From: Nanobdellota archaeon
GTDB lineage: Archaea; Aenigmatarchaeota; Aenigmatarchaeia; QMZP01
Assembly: GCA_018816245.1 (NCBI GenBank)
Contig: JAHIVW010000002.1
Coordinates: 82,314 to 127,148 of the forward strand
Length of the DNA: 44,835 bases
Reading direction: 5' to 3'
Part shown: piece by piece, positions 1-9,166 of the stretch
Layout: each line of letters begins with the position of its first letter
Position numbering within the stretch: the stretch's first letter is position 1
Made by a program: the position numbers and the translations under genes
Notes under the pieces: model-generated
What the model was told of the DNA's origin: nothing
What the model saw: the letters and a program-made list of their open reading frames with translations, nothing else
Databases searched by the model: none

Positions 1-50
1 CTTTCTTCAACCCCACCTTGGTTAGCATAGACACCCTTTATGCACTGATC

Positions 51-1070
51 TTAAAAACCGAAACCATCGGGGAAATCCATGTCAAGAGCACTCAGATCAG
101 TTGTTGTAAGTGCCTTGAAGAGCGCGGTGATCTCCTCAGGTGATGCGTCTCGATAGAGTCCCCGAAACAGCAGGCCGATGTTGATTGTTTTTCCAACACC
201 CGCTTTCCAGACGTCATCGTATTGCTCTTTCAGAAACGCTTCATCGAAACGGTTTTCCGCCAATGCATTCGCGATGGTTGTTGCGGCAATCTTCGCACAT
301 GTGAATGAAAAAATAACTCCGCCACCGGACCATGGTTTCACTTGGCAGGCGGCGTCCCCGAGGAGGAGTGTCCGATTGAACGCCGTGGGGATGAGTCCCA
401 ACGGGATGATGGCAGCTTCCTTTTCGTAGGTCGAGAGGTTGAACCGCTTTTCCAGATCACTAAACTGGACGGTTCCCATTGCGCCGTATTCAGTTTGCTT
501 CCCCCGAGGAATCTTCCAGTAGAACCCGTCCTTGAGTGTTTCATCAACCCAGAGTTCCACCTTATCTCCAGTGTTGGTTTCCGGAACAAGGGCAATGATG
601 CCGTTAATGGTTTCCGGAACAGCCACCTTGAAATGGCGGCGAACAAGAGAATTCGATCCGTCTGCCCCAACGAGCAACTTGGCGCTGATTGTCTCGTCAC
701 GGGTCTTGAGACAAACATTGTTTTCGATTAAGAGTGTTTCGATCTGTTTCTGTTCAATGGGAATCTTCCATTGTCGAATAAGTCCCTGTTGCATCTTTTT
801 CCGGGAGACAACGTATGCGTGCCAGTTCTTTTTTTCAGCCCGAATTACGGTTCCGTTGTTTCGGATCAGGGCACCAGAAACACGATGGTCAATCCAGGAC
901 GGGTCGAGTTTCACGAATTCCTCGATCCGAGGAGAATAGAGTCCGGAACAGGCTTTGGTTCCAAGATGCTGCGCTTTATCAAAGATCCGGTAGGAGATGC
1001 CTTGCTGGTCAAGCAGGTGGGCAAGATACAATCCGGCCGGGCCAGCTCCCACGATCGCAACATCAGTCAT
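51..1070 (-). CDS. Geranylgeranyl reductase family FAD-dependent oxidoreductase
   Basis: This is a 339-residue flavoprotein. The N-terminus carries the dinucleotide-binding motif VAIVGAGPAGLYLA. A second FAD motif, LLLGDAACQVKPWSGGGV, lies near residue 250 and is typical of the geranylgeranyl reductase branch. Family members saturate the double bonds of archaeal isoprenoid membrane lipids at the cytoplasmic membrane, which fits the HMG-CoA reductase elsewhere in this window. At 339 residues it is a little shorter than the usual roughly 390-450, with a brief C-terminal region. It starts 23 nt after the end of the epimerase gene, so the two probably form an operon read from the promoter near 1850. 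No strong SD is seen before its ATG. Substrate identity (lipid chain or another isoprenoid) cannot be fixed from sequence. Confidence 0.82.
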   Translation of the reverse strand: MTDVAIVGAGPAGLYLAHLLDQQGISYRIFDKAQHLGTKACSGLYSPRIEEFVKLDPSWIDHRVSGALIRNNGTVIRAEKKNWHAYVVSRKKMQQGLIRQWKIPIEQKQIETLLIENNVCLKTRDETISAKLLVGADGSNSLVRRHFKVAVPETINGIIALVPETNTGDKVELWVDETLKDGFYWKIPRGKQTEYGAMGTVQFSDLEKRFNLSTYEKEAAIIPLGLIPTAFNRTLLLGDAACQVKPWSGGGVIFSFTCAKIAATTIANALAENRFDEAFLKEQYDDVWKAGVGKTINIGLLFRGLYRDASPEEITALFKALTTTDLSALDMDFPDGFGF

Positions 1071-1093
1071 GGTTCGCTGCTGGGATCAGAAGA

Positions 1094-1822
1094 TTAAATT
1101 CGTTTCCCCGAGACCTTCACCCACAGCTTCTCCTCAAAGATCATGGGTACGGGAAGTTCCAGAAGCTGGTAGACCTCCCTGGGGATACCAATATCCGCAA
1201 CCCAGAGCTCGCCGACGAAGGGCTTTGCCTGTTTTGCCATGGTGCCGTTCTTGGGAAGGGCAAGAGCAAGAGTCCAGGTCGCCCGAATGCACGCACCCGT
1301 GACAAAGCCAGTATCAGCATCAATCCCCGAGGGAACATCGACTGAAAGGATCGGCCGCTTTGTCTCATTCGCTTTTTTGATGATCGTGACGAGCGGCTCC
1401 CGGGGGGCTCCGCGCCCGTTGTAGCCGAGGAGCGCGTCAATGATGAGGTCTGCCTCCTCTAGCTCCTCAGGAAGCGTCTGCGTTGGATAGAACTGGTTAA
1501 TGAACATGTTCTTCGCGGTCTGGAGGTGGCTTTTTCCTGGCTCGCGCAGTGTTTCTGGCCGGACAGCAACCAGAAGATGGACAATCGCCCCCCAATTTGT
1601 CAGGTAGCGGGCCGCAACCAGACCATCGCCACCATTGTTTCCTTTTCCTACGAGGATCACGATGGTTTTCCCGGCAACCGTGCCTTTGAGTCGTTCTCGG
1701 GCAAAGGCAGCCACCTTGAACCCCGCGCTCTCCATCAGCTGGCGGAGATCAACCCCAAAAAATGTGATCGTCCGCTCATCAATCGTGGCCATCTCGTCGA
1801 TGCTGATCGAGGGGACATGCAT
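1094..1822 (-). CDS. nnrE: NAD(P)H-hydrate epimerase (YjeF N-terminal domain)
   Basis: This 242-residue protein consists of a YjeF N-terminal domain with the signature GKGNNGGDGLVAARYL. The family epimerises the damaged cofactors NADHX and NADPHX so that a dehydratase can repair them. The dehydratase domain (YjeF C-terminal) that is often fused is absent here and must be elsewhere if present. I chose the ATG at 1822 rather than the upstream GTG at 1834 because the TTTAAA element at 1847-1852 is centred 27-28 nt before it, giving a nearly leaderless transcript. The downstream flavoprotein gene is 23 nt away and probably co-transcribed; a flavoenzyme using NAD(P)H next to a cofactor repair enzyme is plausible but not proof of a link. 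Confidence 0.88.
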   Translation of the reverse strand: MHVPSISIDEMATIDERTITFFGVDLRQLMESAGFKVAAFARERLKGTVAGKTIVILVGKGNNGGDGLVAARYLTNWGAIVHLLVAVRPETLREPGKSHLQTAKNMFINQFYPTQTLPEELEEADLIIDALLGYNGRGAPREPLVTIIKKANETKRPILSVDVPSGIDADTGFVTGACIRATWTLALALPKNGTMAKQAKPFVGELWVADIGIPREVYQLLELPVPMIFEEKLWVKVSGKRI

Positions 1823-1846
1823 ACTTCTATTCACCCATTCGAAGGC

Positions 1847-1853
1847 TTTAAAA
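1847..1853. promoter_or_regulatory. Shared palindromic TATA element between nnrE and secF
   Basis: TTTAAA is its own reverse complement. It sits 27-28 nt from the nnrE ATG (1822, minus) and about 35 nt from the secF ATG (1885, plus), or 27 nt from an in-frame secF GTG at 1876. No other TATA-like sequence of similar quality lies in this 62-bp gap, so one element may serve both directions. Confidence 0.6.
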
Positions 1854-1884
1854 GACTTGGGGCATATTCTTCCCAGTGGTTACG

Positions 1885-2760
1885 ATGGCCGTTTCTGAGC
1901 AGCTCCCGAAAGACGAAGCGCGTGCCCTCTTCAAACGATACCGGCTCCTGATCCTGCTCCCCATCCTTTTACTCATCGGCTCGGTCGCCTTTTTGGGGAT
2001 GGGCTATCTGAACACCGGTGAATGGTTCCTCCGCTCGATTGAACTGACCGGCGGAACAGCGATTACGATTCCAGCGAATGGGTTTGGTGTTGCTGAACTT
2101 GAAACGGCGCTCGAGCCATTTTCAGCGCATGTTCGCGAGTTCATTGGAATTTCTGGAACCTCGTTGATTGTGACCGTAGGCCCAGAAACCGACATGGACT
2201 CAGTTCTTGAAGCGCTTGGCTCCCTCGGCTTGCCAACAAACCTTGCCACAACAGAATCAGTTGGTTCTGCATTGAGTGAGGCATTCTGGTTTCAGGCACA
2301 GGCCGGGATTCTCGTTGCGTTCATCCTCATGAGCATCGCAGTGTTCACCTTGTTCCGGAAACTCGGACCGTCAGTTGCGGTGATTCTTGCTGCGGCATCA
2401 GATATTCTCGTCACCCTTGCGTTGATGCAGGTCTTCCAGATTCCCCTTTCGCTCGCCGGGATAGGCGCGCTCCTGATGTTGATTGGATATTCAGTCGATA
2501 CGGACATTCTCTTGACCAGCCGACTGACACGTTCGGGTACGGACCGTGTTTCTGAGCGCATTCGAAGTGCAATGAAAACAGGGCTGACCATGACCTTCAC
2601 AACCATCGCGGTTGTTGCTGTCTTGTATTTTTCAGGCATCTCTGTTGTGATCTCAACAATTACCGCAGTGTTGCTGATCGGATTGGTAGTTGATCTCGTC
2701 AATACATGGATCCAGAATGTTGCTCTTCTCGTCTGGTTCCTCGGAAGGTCAAAACTATGA
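1885..2760 (+). CDS. secF: Protein-export membrane protein SecF
   Basis: This 291-residue protein has six predicted membrane segments. A first helix at about residues 20-42 is followed by the SecF D1 motif around LTGGTAI (54-60), an external domain, then five clustered helices. The archaeal form of the fourth conserved block, GYSVDTDILLTSR, is present near residue 200. SecF works with SecD beside the Sec translocon, assisting export and membrane-protein release from the outer face. The gene order secF-secD is common in archaea. The stop overlaps the secD ATG as ATGA, so the two are translationally coupled. An in-frame GTG at 1876 adds three residues and cannot be excluded. Confidence 0.93.
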   Translation: MAVSEQLPKDEARALFKRYRLLILLPILLLIGSVAFLGMGYLNTGEWFLRSIELTGGTAITIPANGFGVAELETALEPFSAHVREFIGISGTSLIVTVGPETDMDSVLEALGSLGLPTNLATTESVGSALSEAFWFQAQAGILVAFILMSIAVFTLFRKLGPSVAVILAAASDILVTLALMQVFQIPLSLAGIGALLMLIGYSVDTDILLTSRLTRSGTDRVSERIRSAMKTGLTMTFTTIAVVAVLYFSGISVVISTITAVLLIGLVVDLVNTWIQNVALLVWFLGRSKL

Positions 2761-4634
2761 GTGGCTGGACCTACTGGCGGCTGGCCATCTTGTTGGTGGT
2801 TCTCTTCGGAGCTATTCTTGCAGTGAGTGTGAAGGACAACCCCTATGGGGGGAACGGCGTCGAGGTAGCCTTTGTTGACGCGGCATCGCCGGTGCATGGC
2901 GTCATTACTGCCGGGGACATTATTACAGCAGTTGACGGAATACCAGTTTCGAATGCCGCAGACTTTCTCGCTGCTGCAGAGACTGTCAGTACATCTTTCA
3001 CGCTGACGGTGAACGGGGTCGAAGCATCATTTGAACGGAACGAGAGCCAGGTGCTTGCGGTGAGCGTCTTGGATATTGAACGGACCAATCTGGAGTTCGG
3101 TCTTGATCTCCGCGGTGGCACGCGCCTGATTTTACGGGCAACTGACGCCAATGCAACAGCGGACCAGATCGCTGAAGCAATTACCACATTAGAAACCCGT
3201 GCAAACTTGTACGGGTTAAAAGAGATCAGCTTCACCTCGGTCACTGATACACAAGGAAAGACCTTCATCCAGATTGATGCAGCAGGAGTAGGAGCTGATG
3301 TTGTTGACAATCTCCTGACACGGCAGGGCAATTTCGATGCAAAGGTGGTCATGCCGGTCACCCTGTCGAACGGGTCCGGGAGCTTCACCCTCGGTGATCA
3401 GGAATTTCTTGTCATGGTGACAGGAAACGACACGATCCGCGTCGGCGAAGAAGAAATCACCTTCGGTGAAACTATCACTCTTGCTGATATTCCGTTTCGC
3501 TTCCTCAACATGACTAGCAAGGAAGCGTTCTTGCGCGCCACGGTCTACACAGGAAAGGACATTGAGCTGGTCAAGACCGATCCCCAGTCCTCGGGCGTTG
3601 TTCCTGAAGCGGACGGCTTCCGTTTCTTCTTCCAAGTACTGATTTCAGCCGACGGTGCAGAGCGGTTTGCCGCCGTAACAGCGAATCTTCCCAAGCAGCT
3701 CGATTTCACGAGCGGGGAACAGTATCTGACCTTCCCGCTTGAACTCTATCTTGATAATGATCTTGTTTCCTCGCTTCGAATTTCTGGCAACCTTGGAGGG
3801 CAAATTGTCAATACCCCACAGGTAACGGGATTCGGAGAGAGTCAGGAAGAAGCCCTTGGCGAAAAATTGAACCTGCAAACCATTCTCCGCTCCGGGGCCT
3901 TGCCCATTGCGCTTGAACCGTTATCAGTGGGTGTGATTTCACCAACCTTGGGGGCGAACTTCTTCAAGGATATTCTGATTGCCGCTGGGATTGCTGCGCT
4001 GGTCGTGATTATCATTACCTTTATCCGGTACCGGAGCGTGCGCATCTCCTTCCCCCTTGCCTTCATCAGTTTCTCCGAAGTCATGATCGTCCTCGGGCTT
4101 GCAGCAAAGAATGATGCACTAATCTGGGGCGCAGTTCTCGTTATCAATCTTTTGATCGTGATCACTGCATCCATCAAGAAACAAGGAATTGATGTCTTGT
4201 CGTGGATTGGCGCGATCCTCATTCCGGTGTTCGGGTTCATCTCGTGGACAATTGATCTCCCTGCAATTGCTGGGTTGATTGCCGCGATCGGAACCGGGGT
4301 GGATCACCAGATTATCATTGCGGACGAGGTCCTGTACGGAGAACAGCGGCGACTGGCGGGGTTGAAGGACAAAATTAAAATCGCCTTCTTCATTGTGTTC
4401 GGTGCGGCGCTGACGATTATTGCGGCGATGGTGCCACTCATGTTCATTGGGATCGGCTTGATCCGCGGGTTCGCGATTACCACGATCATCGGGGTGCTGA
4501 CTGGCGTGTTGATTGCGCGGCCGGCATTCGCGACGATTATCGAGGGAATGAAACCGAAACAGAAAACAAAACCAACCCCGAAAAAAGAAGAGCCAAAAGA
4601 AACAACCGAAACCAAACCAGAAGAAACTCAGTAA
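2757..4634 (+). CDS. secD: Protein-export membrane protein SecD with a PDZ-like insertion
   Basis: This 625-residue protein has a first membrane helix at residues 8-24, the SecD signature FGLDLRGGTR at 114-123, a large external domain, and a C-terminal bundle of about five helices ending in a charged Lys/Glu/Thr/Pro tail. Between the first helix and the signature, residues 34-90 read like a compact PDZ domain, with GVITAGDIITAVDGIPVSN closely matching the usual PDZ 'G-D-I-I-x-x-x-[DN]-G' core. The start at 2757 was chosen because ATGA overlaps the secF stop and the first helix follows at once; the upstream in-frame extension lies inside secF. Partner of SecF in protein export. Confidence 0.9.
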   Translation: MSGWTYWRLAILLVVLFGAILAVSVKDNPYGGNGVEVAFVDAASPVHGVITAGDIITAVDGIPVSNAADFLAAAETVSTSFTLTVNGVEASFERNESQVLAVSVLDIERTNLEFGLDLRGGTRLILRATDANATADQIAEAITTLETRANLYGLKEISFTSVTDTQGKTFIQIDAAGVGADVVDNLLTRQGNFDAKVVMPVTLSNGSGSFTLGDQEFLVMVTGNDTIRVGEEEITFGETITLADIPFRFLNMTSKEAFLRATVYTGKDIELVKTDPQSSGVVPEADGFRFFFQVLISADGAERFAAVTANLPKQLDFTSGEQYLTFPLELYLDNDLVSSLRISGNLGGQIVNTPQVTGFGESQEEALGEKLNLQTILRSGALPIALEPLSVGVISPTLGANFFKDILIAAGIAALVVIIITFIRYRSVRISFPLAFISFSEVMIVLGLAAKNDALIWGAVLVINLLIVITASIKKQGIDVLSWIGAILIPVFGFISWTIDLPAIAGLIAAIGTGVDHQIIIADEVLYGEQRRLAGLKDKIKIAFFIVFGAALTIIAAMVPLMFIGIGLIRGFAITTIIGVLTGVLIARPAFATIIEGMKPKQKTKPTPKKEEPKETTETKPEETQ

Positions 4635-4649
4635 AATTTACACAAATGT

Positions 4650-7600
4650 TCACTTCTTCTTGTCCCGCTTCCGCGGATCCCATTCATATGCTTGTTGGCT
4701 TGCCCGATGATAATCCTTCTGCTTGGCGTATTTCACTTGCGGTCCGCCAACAACCTGGATTTCCCGTTTCACTGGCGTTGAAGCAACCGGTGTCTCACCC
4801 TTCTTCTTTTTGAACTTCGAGAAGAAGCCACCTTTCTTCTGGCTTGTTGGGTAGGTGAAACCACCGCCTGTTGACGGCATCTTGAACTTGGGATGGCGGC
4901 GGCGTGGCGGCAGGAGCGCATAGACGACGACACCGACAATGATCACCACCGCAAGGATAATGATCCCCCACACCCAGAGATCGATGACAAACGGAATACC
5001 AACTTCAACGCCTGATTTTTCATTGAATGCGTCAAGTTTCTCCTTAATTTGTGTCGTCACGGTCTGGAGCTCGTCGTACTTTTCAGCAGCCAGGGCACCC
5101 TGTCCTTGGCTTACAAGCGTTTTGATTTCATCGATCAGCGCCTGCAGCTCGTCAATCTCTTCCTGGGTTAGCTGGCTGCGCAAGTTGTCCAGAATCGCCT
5201 GAAGTGCATTGGCTTTTGCAGAAAGATCTGAGAATTCATTCTTCAGTGCCAATTTCTTTTCCTCAGTTGGATTGATGATAAGAGTGAAGTTTCCGGTTCC
5301 CGTGACATTCCCATTCTTCGCAGTGAGCGTCACGGTTCGATTCCCAATGGGAGCGGTGATATCTGCCCACAGTGTTACGGTTGTTGTACAGTAGCCGATT
5401 GTCGCTCCTGCGGTGCAGTTCGTATACGTCATATTTCCAAAAATCCCGGTATCGCTGAAGAAGAGGCTGAAATTGAGATCTTCATCATAACCACCCTTGT
5501 TCGAAATCTTCGCCTTGGTAACACCATAATCACTTCCATTTCCGAGGATGGTTACTTCCGTCGGGTCAAAAACAATCTCAAGTCTATGTTTTTTGACACA
5601 TTTATGATTTTCAGCAACTTCATCAGAGTTACAGCTCAGTGCTGTGCAGACATTACTAGAACAATATTGACTCGAGGAACAGTCGCTGTCTGTGGTGCAG
5701 CTTGTCGAACTACCTGAGCCGGTTGTGCTTCCAGAATCATCCGTTGAACTTGAATTGTCGCTTACAGTGACCGCAAATCCTGTTATATTTGCGTATGCTC
5801 GCTTATTCAAAGATTGGACAGCACCATCCGAACAACTTGTACTCGAGCTCACGGTTTGGGCAGTGAGCTTCCAGACAAGATCACAACCTCGCGGAGAATA
5901 TCCTGGAAGGACCACACTGAACTGCGAACCACTCACGACCGCAGTTGCACCAGTTTCATAACAATGACTGGTAACCGCAGCAACGGTTACTGCACAGGAA
6001 CCGATAGCGAAGTTGATTGATGCATTTGTATTTGTTACTCCTTTTGTTCCCGCGATACCATTTGTTCCTGTCCCGTTGACTGCAGTGGATACCGGTCCAA
6101 AATTCTTTACACTGATGTTCACATACACAATTCCAGTTGTCTCACTAATCGACCCAAGAGAAAGACTTCCAGTTGAGTTTAAGGACAGATTCAGCCCGGT
6201 TTCGTTAATGACGAGCTGGGCAATGGAGACGTTTCTATTCGAGCCTGTTCCCGTCAGATTGGTTGCATAATCAATGCCTGATATTACATTTGTTCCGTTG
6301 TATTTCCAGATTGGATACGAGACATTGATATAAATGGAATAGTTACCACCAGCGAGGTTCGCGGGAATGGTTCCATTGATGTGACAAATGTCGCTTGCAC
6401 AAACGACACCTGTAGCAAGATTCACATTTGTTAAATGACTAATATAATTCGTTACATTATTCTCGACGATGTAGATATTCGGGAAGTCTGTTTGATTCAT
6501 ATAACCAGCTGTTGCGGTATTTGAGATGACCGTTCCGTTGACAAGCTGGACTTTCACATCGACAGTGAGGTTTTCCGTTTTGCTTGCATTCGTCATCATA
6601 AATGATGATGCTGTATGGAAGTCGGTTAACGTGACATTCAAGAATGTTGTATAGTTGACATCGATGACAAGATTGGTAACGGCATACGGATGAGATTGAT
6701 TCAATCCGTTGTCACTTGTTGTATTGAAGACGATGGTACCCGTATACGTGCCTGCTGAATTGCTTGTATTGATACTGCTCGCCTGGATGGTAACTACGAG
6801 TGGTTTCTGGGTACTTCCATCGATGGGGCTGGTGTTGGTGGTGACAACCATTGAAATGTTGTTGAGAGCACTATCCTTGATAGCGGTTTGATTTCCATTT
6901 CCAATCGTAAGGTTATATGCTACAGGAATGGTTCCATTGTTGGCCATGGTGAAGTTGAGGATTATTGTTGTGTTAAGCCCGACATTGACAGCCGTCTTGT
7001 TTCGGACGACTGATGTATTTGCGGTTGGCCGGCCGGTATTGGAGTCCACAAACAGGAGTTGTGGCGCCCAGACCGTGAATTCAAGAGGCACGCGAACCTT
7101 CCAGCCGCTGCCGTTGTAATATTCAGCATATCCTTTGTACGTCCCGTTCACGAAGTTTGTTCCGGTCAGGTTGAGGAAGTGGCTGATGTTGAAGCTGGCG
7201 TTGTGACCAGCGCCAGTCGACCCATTTAATGCTGTTCCATTGGTCCAGTTCGAGACGACCGTGATGCCGAATGCTGATCCATACTTCAGCTGCACCTCGG
7301 TTGTTCGGTTACTCAGGCCAAGTCCCAATGGAGATGGAGCACTGGCATTGAAGATGGTGATGTTCCAGATCCCCTCATTCGAAGCATTAATGCCGCCCTT
7401 CCAGCGGATGTATTCCTCCCGTTCCGCATCCGTAGAGTTGGCAATGAGCCACTTGTTGACGGACGTTGCAACGAGGGTGTTGTTCGGATTGCGAAGATGG
7501 ATGGTATAGTTCGAATCTCCCTTCCCGGTTTCCCTGTTCCACCAGGTTCGGACAAGGATCTCAGAGGTGAAGTTGTAGACCTGGACATAGTACGTTTCTG

Positions 7601-9077
7601 ATGTTTCATTGATGCTTGGATAACCAAGCACCTGGTAGATGGAGACACTTTCTTTGAGATTCGTTATGATGTTTTCATCAATTCCTGTGATGTTGATGGT
7701 GTCGTTGTGCGAGTGGCCGGTGTTATTGGCCATAATCACCCCATAGCGGAGGGTTGGGTACCAGTCCGTTTGATTGCTTCCGTTGGTGATGTTTACCGGT
7801 GCGAAGAAGAAATCGACCTGGTAACTTGCACTCGTGTTTCCCACACGGATTTCCCAAAGGTCGTTGAATCGCGGCCACTGCGGAAGCATGAGGATGAGAT
7901 CCTCACTGTTGTTCTCAATAGATTTTCCAACAGTGTCGCCACTAGAATTCACCACCAGGATGTCAAGGTCCTTCGAGAGGTTTGCCCCAGAGAGGCCGCG
8001 GAGCAGGATCCGGACGGAGGAGGCGTTCCTTGTCTCGTTCGTCCAGAAGTAATAGGTGTGGGATCCCTTTGTCGTGCTGTTGGTGCCCCGGACAAATGCG
8101 CTGTTGTTGGCAACGTTGTACGTGTTGTCCTTGCTGATCGGAATGATAACCTCTGCTGTCAGATTGACGTACTCGCTCGTGCTTGTGATGTTGTGGGTCG
8201 TAAAGTTTCCGATGTAGAGACCAGGCGGACAGATCGGATCAATGAAAAGCGTGAAATTGGCTGTGCTTGCCTCCTCAGTATTCATGAACCCGGTCGAGGA
8301 AATTGCCGTAGTATTGCTGAACACATTAAATGATAATAATCCGTTGCTGCTTGACGCATTTGCGAGGCAACGATCATAGTTGCCACTTGTCAAGTTGTCA
8401 TAGGCGTTTGTTCCATAATCACTGGTAGTAAAGTATTGCGGCTGGATGGTGGTTGCACCGGTGGCATTGGAGATTTTCAGTCCGGTCGTGTTGATGGTTG
8501 TTACCATACTCAGAGAAGCATTTGTCCAGTTGAAGACGATGATTTCAGGACCGATTGCGTATTCACCAGTGGTGCTCGTAACACCGATGAGGGTAATTGT
8601 TACGGTACTTTTGTTATCGATGTTGTATGTATTGCTGGCGTTAAACTCATTCACTTTCGTGAAAATGGTAATCGTGTACGTTCCTGATGTATTTGGAAGG
8701 CGTGCATTGAAACCAAAAAATTGCGTGACAGAAGGTCCAATTGTCCTGTTTGTACTGTTATCAGTCCACGTAAGGTTGTTTGAAACGTTATAGAAGATGA
8801 CACTTGTCCCTCCTGTAGAATTGGTGTGGTTGCTCCCTACACTAAAGGACCAGGTACTCGGGAGCTGGATAATCACCTCACTGATGTTCGCTAAGGCGTT
8901 TTGGTTGTGGACACTAATGTTAAATGTGGCGTTCAGGGAATTGACAACATAGGTCGAGCGGGCTGTATATTGGGTGAAGGGACTGGCTTCAGAGAAGAGT
9001 GCTCCAACTGAGAGGGAAAGCACAACGATGACTATGAGTAGCCAGGCACGTCTGTTGAACGGTTTTAGATCCCCCAT
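4650..9077 (-). CDS. Very large sequon-rich membrane-anchored surface protein
   Basis: This 1475-residue protein begins with a basic N-terminus and a hydrophobic signal segment (about residues 10-32). A very long Asn/Thr/Ser-rich ectodomain follows, with dozens of N-x-S/T sequons and beta-sandwich-like repeats resembling CARDB/NEW3-type domains. Next come a Ser/Thr linker, a Cys-rich patch with CTTDSDCSSSQYCSSNVC, another beta-sandwich, and a heptad-rich coiled coil (about 1270-1350). A single membrane helix (about 1363-1389) precedes an 86-residue basic cytoplasmic tail. The layout is that of an S-layer-like or adhesion protein held by its C-terminus; the function is not known. TTTTAAAT at 9121-9128 would start transcription near 9098, leaving a leader of about 20 nt. 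The gene at 23033 has the same architecture. Confidence 0.82.
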   Translation of the reverse strand: MGDLKPFNRRAWLLIVIVVLSLSVGALFSEASPFTQYTARSTYVVNSLNATFNISVHNQNALANISEVIIQLPSTWSFSVGSNHTNSTGGTSVIFYNVSNNLTWTDNSTNRTIGPSVTQFFGFNARLPNTSGTYTITIFTKVNEFNASNTYNIDNKSTVTITLIGVTSTTGEYAIGPEIIVFNWTNASLSMVTTINTTGLKISNATGATTIQPQYFTTSDYGTNAYDNLTSGNYDRCLANASSSNGLLSFNVFSNTTAISSTGFMNTEEASTANFTLFIDPICPPGLYIGNFTTHNITSTSEYVNLTAEVIIPISKDNTYNVANNSAFVRGTNSTTKGSHTYYFWTNETRNASSVRILLRGLSGANLSKDLDILVVNSSGDTVGKSIENNSEDLILMLPQWPRFNDLWEIRVGNTSASYQVDFFFAPVNITNGSNQTDWYPTLRYGVIMANNTGHSHNDTINITGIDENIITNLKESVSIYQVLGYPSINETSETYYVQVYNFTSEILVRTWWNRETGKGDSNYTIHLRNPNNTLVATSVNKWLIANSTDAEREEYIRWKGGINASNEGIWNITIFNASAPSPLGLGLSNRTTEVQLKYGSAFGITVVSNWTNGTALNGSTGAGHNASFNISHFLNLTGTNFVNGTYKGYAEYYNGSGWKVRVPLEFTVWAPQLLFVDSNTGRPTANTSVVRNKTAVNVGLNTTIILNFTMANNGTIPVAYNLTIGNGNQTAIKDSALNNISMVVTTNTSPIDGSTQKPLVVTIQASSINTSNSAGTYTGTIVFNTTSDNGLNQSHPYAVTNLVIDVNYTTFLNVTLTDFHTASSFMMTNASKTENLTVDVKVQLVNGTVISNTATAGYMNQTDFPNIYIVENNVTNYISHLTNVNLATGVVCASDICHINGTIPANLAGGNYSIYINVSYPIWKYNGTNVISGIDYATNLTGTGSNRNVSIAQLVINETGLNLSLNSTGSLSLGSISETTGIVYVNISVKNFGPVSTAVNGTGTNGIAGTKGVTNTNASINFAIGSCAVTVAAVTSHCYETGATAVVSGSQFSVVLPGYSPRGCDLVWKLTAQTVSSSTSCSDGAVQSLNKRAYANITGFAVTVSDNSSSTDDSGSTTGSGSSTSCTTDSDCSSSQYCSSNVCTALSCNSDEVAENHKCVKKHRLEIVFDPTEVTILGNGSDYGVTKAKISNKGGYDEDLNFSLFFSDTGIFGNMTYTNCTAGATIGYCTTTVTLWADITAPIGNRTVTLTAKNGNVTGTGNFTLIINPTEEKKLALKNEFSDLSAKANALQAILDNLRSQLTQEEIDELQALIDEIKTLVSQGQGALAAEKYDELQTVTTQIKEKLDAFNEKSGVEVGIPFVIDLWVWGIIILAVVIIVGVVVYALLPPRRRHPKFKMPSTGGGFTYPTSQKKGGFFSKFKKKKGETPVASTPVKREIQVVGGPQVKYAKQKDYHRASQQAYEWDPRKRDKKK

Positions 9078-9120
9078 TCACGATCACACAGGATAGAACT
9101 CCTTTAGTATGTGGGAGAGG

Positions 9121-9143
9121 TTTTAAATCCCTTGGCATTTAAA
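9121..9143. promoter_or_regulatory. Back-to-back TATA elements for divergent genes
   Basis: TTTTAAAT (9121-9128) is placed to drive the minus-strand surface protein (ATG at 9077). TTTAAA (9138-9143) is centred 26-27 nt before the plus-strand ATG at 9167, giving a leaderless message. The two elements are only about 10 bp apart, so the divergent promoters probably compete or are co-regulated. Confidence 0.6.
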
Positions 9144-9166
9144 GCGCCGCCAGCCAAAGGAGTAGT

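Noticed and set aside
7707-8333. 208-residue plus-strand open frame
   Set aside because: Antisense shadow of the 1475-residue surface protein.
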